DNA of 64,000 nucleotides from the NCBI RefSeq assembly GCF_024730565.1, contig NZ_CP077725.1:1-64000 (forward strand). The letters run 5' to 3'. The stretch comes from Clostridium sp. CM027. Its GTDB lineage: Bacteria; Bacillota; Clostridia; Clostridiales; Clostridiaceae. Both the position numbers and the translations under genes were made by a program. Of the stretch, positions 35,178 to 43,333 are shown in pieces (position 1 is the stretch's first letter; each line of letters begins with the position of its first letter). The notes below the pieces were generated by a model that saw only the letters and a program-made list of their open reading frames with translations, searched no databases and was not told the DNA's origin.

Positions 35178-36938
35178 TTATTTTATAATTAATTCAAATA
35201 GTTTTTTAGCTGCCTTTTTAGGACCATCTTTTTCTTGTCCTTTTACACCCAAGGAAGTTCTGATTTGTCCAACTTTTACCCCTGTTTTGAAGAATTCGTC
35301 AAAATAGTTCACTAGAAGTACATCTACTAGTTCTTGTTTTTGAACAGGACCAAAAGGGTTTGCAAAATAAGAGGTTACAAGACCTAATTCAGTAGTAGTA
35401 CCTTTTGCCATCCTTGACCCTCTTTTGCAAACATCAATAGCGTCCGCAGGATTCGTAAAGAAATTAATTTCTTCAATATCACAGGTTACTTCTTCATAAT
35501 TATTTGCATAGAGAAATAAATCTATGGGATAACCCTTAATAATATCTTTATAGCTTGCTACTGGCATAACAAGTCTTGCATTAATTTTATCAGGATTCAT
35601 AAATATGCTTCTATCAATTTCTTTAAAGGCATAACCTGCATCTAAATCATCGAGTCTTACGAAAGCACCAATTTCAGTTCCAAAGGCTAATGGTTTAGCA
35701 CCTTCGTTTAGAGTAAGAACGCCCATGTCATCAAAGACTATGGTCATGTCACTGATATAATCTTCACTTAAACTTCTAAAGGCTTCTAAGCATTCAGACT
35801 TACCCGCACCGCTATCACCCATGATAACAATATTTGCGCTGTTACCATTATTCATAATAATGTTTACCATTGCGCCATGAATTGGCAGAGAACCGCGTTT
35901 AATCATTATTAAGTTATGAAGTGTTAAGGTCATCTTTTTTACATATCCGAAATAATCAATTTCATCGCCATAACTTATATAGCCAAGCATGATATTATTT
36001 GCTACATCATCATAAAATACTGTGCTGCCTTTAGAAGAGGAATTTTTAATATTAGAAGAATCTTTACCACCAAAAACAAAAACTATATCTGGCTTAATGC
36101 CCCTATATTCGCTTTCACTTGCCATTTCAAAGAGGTTACATAGCGTTATTGCATGGGCCATAAAATCTCTGTGAATATAAATGAATGCAAGTAAAGTGCC
36201 TACTTTAGCTGGATAACAAAACCAATGGTCTGTGCTTATAGTACAATTTTTCAATGGGTTTTCAAAGCATTCATTAAAAATTCCATTACGAGTATTCTTT
36301 TTAGGGTAGCTTATATAAGGTAAATCTAATATTATTGAATCAATAAATGGAACGTCTTTTAATAGCTCATATCCAGAAGGCATTGGCCAATATGCATTAT
36401 TAACAATTAGACCAGCATTGCCACCTGCGGGCAGTTGCCTGTAAACCTTAGGTTTATATCCAACAACATTCTCTTCAATTTTTCTGTATAAATTAAGTAT
36501 AAGCATTGAAAAATTATTGTTAGCTTCAACAAAGCTTGTTTTCTCAAGGCCATCATTGATTTTATTGTTGTGAATTACAGTGTATCTTTCAAGTTTTCTC
36601 CAAAAGCCATAGAAATCTTCTATAAAATCAATAAAAGTATCCTTGCTACTTATAAGGGAACTATATTTAGTGTTTAAATTTGTAATCTCATGTACATTTA
36701 ATACAGATAAGAGTTTAAATAAATGTACAATGAAGACATCTAAATTCTCATTGTCTGTGTGTGCATTTTGGATTAAATATTTATATATATTCGATTTTTT
36801 CTTTTTTATTTTTTTGAGATATGCGTTGAAAACCCGTCGAAAGCCAGCACTTTCTAATAGGGTTTCAGGACTATTACAGTATTTTGCAGTGAAATTTATC
36901 ATTACTTTATCGTTACTTAAAGAAAATTCTTTTTTCAA
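35178..36938 (-). CDS. PEPCK / HPr-kinase fold ATPase, function unclear
   Basis: A 586-aa protein. The last third has the phosphate-binding loop GDSGAGKSE (about 374-382). That loop is HPr-kinase-like and belongs to the PEP carboxykinase-type P-loop fold. SDMTIVFDDMG and FLYANNYEE follow, and a C-terminal LGVKGQEKDGPKKAAKKLFE tail. The upstream 300 residues are not recognised, though they contain PLPAGGNAG-like (LPAGGNAGLIV) segments. Similar clostridial proteins are sometimes labelled PEP carboxykinase; I keep that as one possibility. The frame opens at 37007, but GGAGGTG fits the TTG at 36938. Confidence 0.72.
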   Translation of the reverse strand: MKKEFSLSNDKVMINFTAKYCNSPETLLESAGFRRVFNAYLKKIKKKKSNIYKYLIQNAHTDNENLDVFIVHLFKLLSVLNVHEITNLNTKYSSLISSKDTFIDFIEDFYGFWRKLERYTVIHNNKINDGLEKTSFVEANNNFSMLILNLYRKIEENVVGYKPKVYRQLPAGGNAGLIVNNAYWPMPSGYELLKDVPFIDSIILDLPYISYPKKNTRNGIFNECFENPLKNCTISTDHWFCYPAKVGTLLAFIYIHRDFMAHAITLCNLFEMASESEYRGIKPDIVFVFGGKDSSNIKNSSSKGSTVFYDDVANNIMLGYISYGDEIDYFGYVKKMTLTLHNLIMIKRGSLPIHGAMVNIIMNNGNSANIVIMGDSGAGKSECLEAFRSLSEDYISDMTIVFDDMGVLTLNEGAKPLAFGTEIGAFVRLDDLDAGYAFKEIDRSIFMNPDKINARLVMPVASYKDIIKGYPIDLFLYANNYEEVTCDIEEINFFTNPADAIDVCKRGSRMAKGTTTELGLVTSYFANPFGPVQKQELVDVLLVNYFDEFFKTGVKVGQIRTSLGVKGQEKDGPKKAAKKLFELIIK

Positions 36939-37042
36939 ATTGGCACCTCCATATGTGAGTAGATAATTTTTGCGTTTTAACGAAATGAAATTAATATAAA
37001 AAAACATTTCATAAGTGACGGTTGAAACTTGAATACTATAAT

Positions 37043-37071
37043 ATAATACTGCAAAAATGAAATATTAACAA
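37043..37071 (-). promoter_or_regulatory. promoter of the PEPCK/HPrK-like gene
   Basis: On the minus strand, TTGTTA (37066-37071) and TATTAT (37043-37048), 17-base spacer, about 105 bases upstream of the start codon. The rest of 36939-37204 is AT-rich with nothing else clear. Confidence 0.5.
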
Positions 37072-37204
37072 CACCTAAATTGCATAAATCGTATTTTAAT
37101 ATATTATGCACATGAAAATATATAGGGATATAGACATACTAGGATACTGAATTGTTATTTTTAAAATGTGCTTTATAATAATAATATATTAGAGTAACTA
37201 GATA

Positions 37205-37545
37205 TTGGCAACTATCTTAATGTTTATGTGGAGCTTATCATATTTAAGCATAAAGGTTATATCAGAAGAGGTAGAGCCAACATTATCGGCATTTTATAGA
37301 TTTATGTTAGCTGCAATAATTTTATTTATAACATTAAAAGTGAAATTCCATAAGGAAAAAGTTTTAAAAGAGGAGAAGTTTAAATTTGCCTTGGGTGGTC
37401 TCTTTGGAGTAACACTATATTTTATATTTGAGAATAGGAGACTTGATGACTCTTGGAGCAGTATTTTCTTGGATGATTTACAACATTGTTTGTAGTAGTT
37501 TTAAAGGGAATTATAAAGTTATAACTATAAATACTTATGAAATTA
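37205..37545 (+). pseudogene. broken EamA/DMT family transporter
   Basis: The first 80 residues read as an EamA drug/metabolite transporter (MFMWSLSYLSIKVISEEVEP, then FALGGLFGVTLYFIFEN). The frame then shifts. From about 37437 another frame continues the family's second part as GDLMTLGAVFSWMIYNIVCS and ends at TYEIM and a stop near 37545. The residues between FEN and GDLMTL are missing, and most of the C-terminal half is gone. A deletion with frameshift therefore inactivated the gene. An ArsR gene lies convergently next to it. Confidence 0.8.
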
Positions 37546-37580
37546 TGTAGGGGTAATTATTATAACCTACTATTAGAAAA

Positions 37581-37600
37581 AGCGCATAGCGCTAATTTTT
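37581..37600. terminator. small bidirectional terminator
   Basis: AGCGC-ATA-GCGCT hairpin followed by AATTTTTT on the plus strand and by TTTTTC on the minus strand. It ends the ArsR transcript. Confidence 0.6.
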
Positions 37601-37611
37601 TGAAAAGACAA

Positions 37612-37899
37612 CTAATGTTCATCAGGAAATATCGCATTTATAACGTTTATGATGGTTTCATTACAAATTTTATAATTAATTTGTAGACCATTTCTTTCAC
37701 CTTTGATAATTCCAAAAGATTTTAGTTTTTGAAGATGCTGAGAGACGGTGGATTGAGGAAGGTTTAAACAGTTCTGCATATAGCTAACATTGCAGCGTCC
37801 TTTGTTCATAAGTCCTCTAATAATACATATTCGTGCAGGGTGAGCAATAGCTTTTAATAAATCAGCAATTTCTGTATATTGTTCAAAATTCGCATTCAT
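37612..37899 (-). CDS. ArsR-family transcription regulator
   Basis: A 95-aa winged-helix repressor. The ArsR core is KAIAHPARICIIRGLM, then the recognition helix LPQSTVSQHLQKLKSFGII and wing GERNGLQINYKI. Two Cys (C45-type in GRCNVSYMQNCLNL) could sense a metal or redox state, but the classic ELCVC motif is absent. AAGGAGATTTTTT precedes the ATG. The regulated gene is unknown; the neighbouring transporter is broken. Confidence 0.85.
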   Translation of the reverse strand: MNANFEQYTEIADLLKAIAHPARICIIRGLMNKGRCNVSYMQNCLNLPQSTVSQHLQKLKSFGIIKGERNGLQINYKICNETIINVINAIFPDEH

Positions 37900-37999
37900 A
37901 AAAAATCTCCTTTTAAAAATCAATAAATTTTATCTTAGATTTGTTTTATACATTATATGTAATGAAAAATATAACAACTTATAATATATTAATATTCTT

Positions 38000-38028
38000 A
38001 TATTAGTATATTACGATATAAATGTCAA
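38000..38028 (-). promoter_or_regulatory. promoter of arsR-type gene
   Basis: TTGACA (38023-38028) and TAATAT (38000-38005) on the minus strand, 17-base spacer. The -10 lies inside a long imperfect AT palindrome (about 37982-38013), a plausible autoregulatory operator. Confidence 0.55.
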
Positions 38029-38060
38029 TATACTCGCAAAAAAAATATTTGAAAAGCCTA

Positions 38061-38099
38061 AAAAAGGACTATATTAATTTTTGAATTAATATAGTCCTT
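38061..38099 (-). terminator. terminator after D,D-carboxypeptidase gene
   Basis: On the minus strand, 15-bp stem AAGGACTATATTAAT / ATTAATATAGTCCTT followed by a T run. Confidence 0.8.
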
Positions 38100-38113
38100 A
38101 AACTCGCAAATAC

Positions 38114-39367
38114 CTATTTGAATCTCATTCCTCTACTATGACGATTTTTACGTCGGTTGATAGAAGAAATTAATAATACAATTAATGCTAAAACTACGAT
38201 TAGTACAATGGCAGCTGCAGCATAGATAATTATATTATCTTTAATAAGAGCAGATTTTGAAATCATTGGATATAATTTATAGCTTTTTTCAGCATCTTTT
38301 TGTTTGAAAAGTAATGTCCCAACAGAAGTCTTTTTATTAAGTTTCCATGCATTCGTGAGGGAAACTTTAGAGGAAGTTTGTGGTGCGACATCATTTTTAT
38401 AAAAAGTCACATCTTCCTTTGACTCTAATGGCACATCAATTGTTTTTTCTGGTCCTATGAATGGAATAACCTTATAGGGTACAGAAATTGTTTTGATTTC
38501 AGTAGCTTTTTTATTAAGCACTTCTTTTTTAGCGTCATAACTAAAGTCAATTAGTTTTTTCATATCTTCAAATACCTTTGTATCTTTTGCATCATTCTCA
38601 GAATTCATAACAACGCCTATGATATGGCGACCGTTACGTTCATATATAGAAACTAAGCATCTTCCAGCCTTTTCTGTATAGCCAGTTTTACCACCTATGT
38701 TGCCTTCTATGCCAAGAAGTTTATTTCTATTCTGAACAGTAGCTTCGACCCCATTAGCAGATTTTATTATACTTGTTTTTTTACCCATAGACTTTTTTAC
38801 CCAATCATTTTTATAAGCAGCTCTACCTAAAAGAGTTAGGTCATAAGCAGTTGTATAATGTTGATCATTTTTATCATCCAAACCATTAGGTGTGATAAAA
38901 TGAGAGCCTTTCATTCCTAGATTCGTAGCCTTGTCATTCATCATTTTAGCAAAATTAGTTGGATTTTGACCAACGTTATCGGCAATCATATAGGCTATAT
39001 CATTTCCCGAATAAAGAAGAAGTCCATCCATTACGTTGTCAGCGGACATTGTATCTCCAATTGCTACAGGCTGTACATTTAGATTATAAGAGTAAGATGG
39101 TTGTTCTTTTGCAGTTTTTGTATAATTTAAATTATCTGTTGATTTTTTATTTTCAGCTAGTAGTAAAGCTGTAATAAGCTTTGTAATACTTGCTGGGTAC
39201 ATCTTATTATCAATGTTTTTGGTGTAAATAATTTCGTTAGTATCCATATCTACAGAAATGGCAGCTTTACCAATTAATTCTGGTGGGTTAACAGCAGCTA
39301 AAACAGTTGTAGAAAATATTAAAGTAAACACTAGTGTAAATAATAAAAGCCGATTTTTTCTTTTCAA
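38114..39367 (-). CDS. D-alanyl-D-alanine carboxypeptidase (DacF-type)
   Basis: A 417-aa penicillin-binding carboxypeptidase that trims peptidoglycan pentapeptides outside the cell. The signal peptide MKRKNRLLLFTLVFTLIFSTTVLAA precedes the peptidase S11 domain. The catalytic SITK is at 60-63, SGN near 119-121, and KTG in GGKTGYTEKAG near 228. A C-terminal PBP5-like beta domain is followed by a membrane helix (about 380-402) and a basic tail RRKNRHSRG. Sporulating clostridia hold several paralogues, so the exact dac name is left open. Confidence 0.92.
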   Translation of the reverse strand: MKRKNRLLLFTLVFTLIFSTTVLAAVNPPELIGKAAISVDMDTNEIIYTKNIDNKMYPASITKLITALLLAENKKSTDNLNYTKTAKEQPSYSYNLNVQPVAIGDTMSADNVMDGLLLYSGNDIAYMIADNVGQNPTNFAKMMNDKATNLGMKGSHFITPNGLDDKNDQHYTTAYDLTLLGRAAYKNDWVKKSMGKKTSIIKSANGVEATVQNRNKLLGIEGNIGGKTGYTEKAGRCLVSIYERNGRHIIGVVMNSENDAKDTKVFEDMKKLIDFSYDAKKEVLNKKATEIKTISVPYKVIPFIGPEKTIDVPLESKEDVTFYKNDVAPQTSSKVSLTNAWKLNKKTSVGTLLFKQKDAEKSYKLYPMISKSALIKDNIIIYAAAAIVLIVVLALIVLLISSINRRKNRHSRGMRFK

Positions 39368-39603
39368 TTTTCATCTCTCCATTTGTATTGAATTTTATCT
39401 TTATCTATTGATAATTATAAAGCAAGTATATCATTTTAAGATATTAAGAACAAGGTACATTGATTAATGAAGATGTATTTAGGATGAAGTTAATACAATA
39501 TATTTATGTTTGATATGTGAGAACCAAAATAATGAAAGGTTTGGTTTATTATTTGAGTATCTTGGTATAGTATATAAGTAGGTTGAATCAGGAGGTAATA
39601 GGT

Positions 39604-40218
39604 ATGGTAAATAAGCTAGAAAAAATATTTAAAAATAGAGATTCTAAGGTTATTGGAGAATTTAAAGAAAGTGCAGTTATGATATTACTTACGGAGGATG
39701 CAGAGGGATTATCTATTGTATTTGAAGTGCGTGCACACAAATTAAGAAGCCAGCCAGGTGATGTTTGTCTTCCAGGTGGAAAGGTGGAACTAGATGAAAA
39801 TCCAAGGGAAACTTCTATAAGAGAAACTATGGAAGAATTAAATTTGAAAATCGATCAAATTGAAATTATAGGGGATATGGATTATTATATAAGCCCTTAT
39901 GGTAACTTGCTATATGCTTTTGTAGGCAAACTAAAATATGGTGAAATAAATCCTAATGAGGATGAAGTAGATCACGTTTTTAAAGTTCCACTAAAATTCT
40001 TTTTGGAAAATGAACCACTGCTTTATAGAATGGAGATAGGTCCCATAAACCAAGAGGGTTTTCCTTTTCATTTAATAAATGGAGGAAAAGACTATAAGTT
40101 TAGAAAAGGGTATCTAGATGAGCATTTTTATGAATATAATAACTATAAGATATGGGGTTTTACAGGGCAGATTATTAAAAGTTTTATTGAAATTTTACAA
40201 AACAGTAATAAGAAATAG
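39604..40218 (+). CDS. Nudix hydrolase, CoA-diphosphatase type
   Basis: A 204-aa Nudix protein. The Nudix box GGKVELDENPRETSIRETMEEL sits near residues 60-81 and keeps all signature residues (G..E..RE..EE). The preceding LRSQPGDVCLPGG is typical of the YeaB/NudL coenzyme A pyrophosphatase group, so CoA or acyl-CoA hydrolysis is a likely activity. The frame begins at TTG 39583, but AGGAGGT is correctly placed for the ATG at 39604. Confidence 0.88.
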   Translation: MVNKLEKIFKNRDSKVIGEFKESAVMILLTEDAEGLSIVFEVRAHKLRSQPGDVCLPGGKVELDENPRETSIRETMEELNLKIDQIEIIGDMDYYISPYGNLLYAFVGKLKYGEINPNEDEVDHVFKVPLKFFLENEPLLYRMEIGPINQEGFPFHLINGGKDYKFRKGYLDEHFYEYNNYKIWGFTGQIIKSFIEILQNSNKK

Positions 40219-40233
40219 ATTATTACTGTTTTG
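40198..40233. terminator. bidirectional terminator
   Basis: 14-bp perfect stem CAAAACAGTAATAA / TTATTACTGTTTTG with an 8-base loop. The plus-strand Nudix stop codon lies within its loop. Confidence 0.75.
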
Positions 40234-40241
40234 TAGTTATA

Positions 40242-40592
40242 TTATTTACTGCGTGCGACTTTGTTTTTCTTAATGAATAATAAAACACTTAGTGAGATAA
40301 GAACCAAATAGATAAAAACATATATAATTGAAACTAATCCTGATTTATAGAAAAATTTTAGATAAATAAACGCACTTTGCGATATTAAGGCCCAAAATAG
40401 AGAAATAAAAGCCATGATATTATTTCCGTGTCTCCAATGCTCAGGGTCTTTCATTGATCCAATGATTTTATCTCGTCTTTTACTTTTATCACCTGTGTTA
40501 ATTACTAGAAATTTGTAATACAAGAAAAATATAAATGATACTATAGAAATTGCAAAAAACATATATGATAATGAAGTACTGGTTACATTCAA
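40242..40592 (-). CDS. uncharacterised three-helix membrane protein
   Basis: A 116-aa protein with three hydrophobic segments (about 8-28, 62-82, 88-108) and a charged loop KSKRRDKIIGSMKDPEHWRHGNN between the first and second. I do not recognise the family. The frame is open further upstream, but AAAAGGAGTG fits the TTG at 40592. Confidence 0.7.
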   Translation of the reverse strand: MNVTSTSLSYMFFAISIVSFIFFLYYKFLVINTGDKSKRRDKIIGSMKDPEHWRHGNNIMAFISLFWALISQSAFIYLKFFYKSGLVSIIYVFIYLVLISLSVLLFIKKNKVARSK

Positions 40593-40683
40593 AAAAATCA
40601 CTCCTTTTAGCAATTAATATGCCCTAAAAGTTAAAAAATATGTTTAGTTAGCTGATGATTAGCATACTTAATTTGAACATATC

Positions 40684-40709
40684 AAAAAAAGAGTGGAAAA
40701 GTCCACCCT
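40684..40709 (-). terminator. terminator after hxlR-type gene
   Basis: On the minus strand, GTGGA / TCCAC stem followed by CTTTTTTT. Confidence 0.6.
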
Positions 40710-40719
40710 TTAAAAATCA

Positions 40720-41079
40720 CTATTCTTTGTTGTCAGAGACGATGCCTTCATAATAATCAGTTCCCCACTTACACATAACGTCTAATATAGGCATTACACT
40801 TTTGCCTTGTTTTGTTAAAGAGTATTCTACCTTAGGAGGAACTTCTGCATAAACTTTTCTATGAACCATTTCATATGATTCTAATTCTCTAAGCTGTTGT
40901 GTTAACATTTTTTGTGTTATTCCACCCATGGAGCGTTTCAATTCGCTAAATCTTAATACACCGTTTTGGGCTAATTTCCAAAGAATAATTGGCTTCCACT
41001 TACCACCTATTATATCTAGTGTTAACTCTATGGCACAACTATATTCTTTATTATTTATTTTCATAATTTTATCGCTCAT
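40720..41079 (-). CDS. HxlR-family transcription regulator
   Basis: A 119-aa winged-helix protein with the HxlR core: CAIELTLDIIGGKWKPIILW, then ELKRSMGGITQKMLTQQLRELE and the wing EVPPKVEYSLTKQGKSVMPI. The conserved N-terminal Cys15 is the redox/electrophile sensor in relatives such as YodB and HypR. AGGAGGTATT precedes the ATG. Divergent from the LUD gene, with two palindromes between them, so it probably controls itself and that gene. Confidence 0.9.
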   Translation of the reverse strand: MSDKIMKINNKEYSCAIELTLDIIGGKWKPIILWKLAQNGVLRFSELKRSMGGITQKMLTQQLRELESYEMVHRKVYAEVPPKVEYSLTKQGKSVMPILDVMCKWGTDYYEGIVSDNKE

Positions 41080-41114
41080 AATACCTCCTAGTGTTAGTTC
41101 GAGTGGTAACAGTT

Positions 41115-41140
41115 CTTAGTATACTAAGTAACTTATAAGT
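41115..41140. promoter_or_regulatory. paired palindromic operators between hxlR-type and LUD genes
   Basis: Perfect 14-nt palindrome CTTAGTATACTAAG (41115-41128) and perfect 10-nt palindrome ACTTATAAGT (41131-41140), two bases apart. They lie in the divergent spacer, as expected of an HxlR operator. Confidence 0.6.
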
Positions 41141-41182
41141 GAGTACTTGATTAAAAAACCTTTGGTATATACAATTATATCA

Positions 41183-41211
41183 TTGATATATTTTATATAC
41201 AATGATATAAT
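41183..41211 (+). promoter_or_regulatory. promoter of LUD gene
   Basis: TTGATA (41183-41188) and TATAAT (41206-41211), 17-base spacer, 25 bases before the start codon. Confidence 0.65.
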
Positions 41212-41236
41212 CCTCCTTAAAAAAGGAGGGAAAGAA

Positions 41237-41878
41237 ATGAAAGAAATTCATACATGGCATAAAGAGACTATTGGGTCAAAAGTAGTAGAGGTTCTTAAAA
41301 AAAATGGTTTTTCAGCAGTTTATTTAAAAAAAGGTGAGGAAGCCTCAGAATTTATAATGAGTAATGTACACAAGGGTGACAGAGTAGGTTTTGGAGGATC
41401 AATGACTATAAGTGAACTTGGTATACAAGAAAAGGTAAAGGCCATGGGAGGAGTTGTGTTAGATCATGGTGATCCAACTTTAACACCTTACGAAAAAGTG
41501 GAGACTATGAGGGGTGAGCTCCTTAGTGATGTTTATTTATGTAGTTCTAATGCTGTAACTTTAGATGGAGAGCTTGTTAACGTTGATGGGGCAGGAAATA
41601 GAGTGGCAGCAATGAGCTTTGGACCTAAAAAAGTCATTGTTGTAGTAGGGGTTAATAAAATTTGTAAAAATGAAGCTTCAGCTTTTGAACGAATAGAACA
41701 AATTGCGGCACCAAAGAATAATATGAGACTAAATATGCCCAATCCTTGTACTAAGACGGGAGTTTGCAATGACTGCAAAACAGATACTAGAATCTGTAGG
41801 ATCTATTCTGTAATTAAAAGAAAGCCTATGAGAACTGATATTACTGTAGTTGTAATTGGTGAGGACTTCGGTTTTTAA
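41237..41878 (+). CDS. LUD-domain protein (LutC-like)
   Basis: A 213-aa LUD/DUF162 protein of the lactate-utilisation family, recognised by NVHKGDRVGFGGSMTISELG, LDGELVNVDGAGNRVAAM and GPKKVIVVVGVNKI. A four-cysteine segment near the C terminus (PCTKTGVCNDCKTDTRIC) could bind a metal or iron-sulfur cluster. No lutA or lutB is nearby, so a role in lactate oxidation is not supported here. AAGGAGGGAAAGAA precedes the ATG. Regulated by the divergent HxlR protein, by inference. Confidence 0.85.
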   Translation: MKEIHTWHKETIGSKVVEVLKKNGFSAVYLKKGEEASEFIMSNVHKGDRVGFGGSMTISELGIQEKVKAMGGVVLDHGDPTLTPYEKVETMRGELLSDVYLCSSNAVTLDGELVNVDGAGNRVAAMSFGPKKVIVVVGVNKICKNEASAFERIEQIAAPKNNMRLNMPNPCTKTGVCNDCKTDTRICRIYSVIKRKPMRTDITVVVIGEDFGF

Positions 41879-41883
41879 CGATA

Positions 41884-41932
41884 TTTCAGCACCGCAGGTG
41901 ATGATTTAATGACATCTCAGAAGGGAAGATAA
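41884..41932 (+). repeat. dispersed palindromic repeat, copy B (partial)
   Basis: It begins TTCAGCACCGCAGGTGATG and continues GACATCTCAGAAGGGAAG. It joins the 3' module of the full repeat (CACC-GCA-GGTG hairpin) to its 5' module. It lies right after the LUD stop codon. The element carries its own GGTG, ATG (41909) and a 7-codon frame ending at 41932. Confidence 0.7.
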
Positions 41933-42063
41933 TTTGTATATTTTTGTCTATATATTTATATGTAAAATTTAAAAAAGCACTTCAAATTATCACTAGAATG
42001 TCTTATAATGTTATGAGAGTAATGATGTTACTTAAATAACAAAATATGGGACGAGGTGATGAA

Positions 42064-42273
42064 ATGTTACAGTGTGATTTTCTGACAACTATAGAAGAAG
42101 AAGTAGACTGCTTTAAGGAGTGTGCATTACATAAATGGGTAGATAATGGAGGGAAATGCCCGTTTGATGAATTGAGAAATTATAAACCATTTGATATTAA
42201 AAATATTTCTGATTATGATTTATTTAGTGATGATAAAACTTCACCACTTAGATTACTATACAAAGAATACTAG
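42064..42273 (+). CDS. small conserved-looking Cys-containing protein
   Basis: A 69-aa acidic cytosolic protein with four Cys in its first half (CDFLTTIEEEVDCFKEC...KCPFDEL), a possible metal site. I do not recognise the family. GAGGTG is 5 bases from the ATG at 42064; an ATG at 42046 lies upstream in frame without such a site. A TATAAT at 42004-42009 may be its promoter. Confidence 0.65.
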   Translation: MLQCDFLTTIEEEVDCFKECALHKWVDNGGKCPFDELRNYKPFDIKNISDYDLFSDDKTSPLRLLYKEY

Positions 42274-42361
42274 TAGGAATATTAATGAAAGTTTGTGTAT
42301 AATATCTAATAATAGGATATAATTTAGTTTATAAATATACAATGCGGGGGAGTGAATTTAA

Positions 42362-42853
42362 ATGGAAAGAACTTTGGTTTTAATTAAACCAGATGGAGTT
42401 AAACGAGGACTTATTGGGAAAATTCTTAATCAATATGAAGAGAAATCATTAGAAATTGTGTCGCTCAAAATGATTACTGCTACAAAGGACATTGCTAAAA
42501 AACATTATAGTGAACACGCAGGAAAGAAATTTTTTGATGCGTTAATAAATTATATTACTGAAGGTAAAATATGTGCAATTATTTTAATGGGTGAAAAAGC
42601 TGTTGATGTAGTGCGTAAAATCAATGGAGATAAGGATCCTGTAAAAGCGGAACTTGGCAGTATAAGAGGGAAATTCACTTTGGATAAAACTAAAAATTTA
42701 GTTCACGCCTCTGATAGCATTGAAAGTGCAGAACATGAGATTGCGTTATGGTTTCCGGAGCTTGCGAGCCTTCAAAAGCTTACATACCAAGATCAGTATA
42801 AGGGAACTGTTGATTTGTTTTCAAAAACAGATGGTCTATCAATAAATGTATAA
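42362..42853 (+). CDS. ndk: nucleoside diphosphate kinase
   Basis: Transfers phosphate between NTPs and NDPs through a phospho-histidine. It starts MERTLVLIKPDGVKRGLIG. The active-site His115 lies in NLVHASDS (family NxxHGSDS). The protein is 163 aa with a C-terminal extension of about 20 residues beyond the usual 140-150. GCGGGGGAGTG precedes the ATG. Single-gene unit with its own terminator. Confidence 0.96.
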   Translation: MERTLVLIKPDGVKRGLIGKILNQYEEKSLEIVSLKMITATKDIAKKHYSEHAGKKFFDALINYITEGKICAIILMGEKAVDVVRKINGDKDPVKAELGSIRGKFTLDKTKNLVHASDSIESAEHEIALWFPELASLQKLTYQDQYKGTVDLFSKTDGLSINV

Positions 42854-42861
42854 TTTTAACT

Positions 42862-42896
42862 AAAAGGCTAACCAATAATATTGGCTAGCCTTTTTA
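42862..42896 (+). terminator. terminator after ndk
   Basis: AAAAGGCTA / TAGCCTTTT stem with an inner CAAT/ATTG pairing, followed by a T run. Confidence 0.75.
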
Positions 42897-42929
42897 AGTA
42901 TTTCCATATTAATCACATATTACATGTGG

Positions 42930-43289
42930 TTAATGAGAACCACAATGTCCACCGCAACCATTACAGGATTGTTTGCCAGCACTAGAACAATGGCTCTTGG
43001 CATCTTTCGGCAATAATGTCTTAATCCAAAATCTAGAATCTTTATAGGCTACTGTGAGTTCATTTATGTTTTCTAAAAGAGTTTCATCATATAATATTGG
43101 TAAATTATCAATATTATTTTTTATGTCTCCAGTTTTAAAATTATCTAAGTAAATATCAACTTTTGCAGTTTTGCAACAACCGCTGACGTATACAAATCGC
43201 ACACTATCATAAGCATCGTCAAGTTTAATCATTTCCATAAGATTATCAAGAGCAATTTTTGAAAGCTTGATTTTTAAAGGTTGTGCCAT
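42930..43289 (-). CDS. HesB/IscA-like protein with Cys-His tail
   Basis: A 119-aa protein. Strand pattern and the segment VRFVYVSGCCKTAKVDIYLD resemble the HesB/IscA iron-sulfur biogenesis fold, with C38 and C39 where that family has conserved Cys. The C terminus is a metal-binding-looking tail with HC, SC, GC and HC repeats (about 100-119). The role is inferred from the fold likeness only. AGGAGGACTT precedes the ATG at 43289. pncB lies 45 bases upstream on the same strand, so the two may be co-transcribed. Confidence 0.65.
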   Translation of the reverse strand: MAQPLKIKLSKIALDNLMEMIKLDDAYDSVRFVYVSGCCKTAKVDIYLDNFKTGDIKNNIDNLPILYDETLLENINELTVAYKDSRFWIKTLLPKDAKSHCSSAGKQSCNGCGGHCGSH

Positions 43290-43333
43290 AAGTCCTCCTA
43301 GTATAACTCTTGGGGATAACAAATATATTTCTG

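Noticed and set aside
34962-35192. 76-codon frame overlapping the end of radA
   Set aside because: It starts inside the radA stop, runs through a perfect terminator stem and has no recognisable protein pattern. It is a chance frame through structured DNA.
41237-41878. Lactate utilisation operon
   Set aside because: Only a LUD protein is present; LutA- and LutB-type genes are not nearby.
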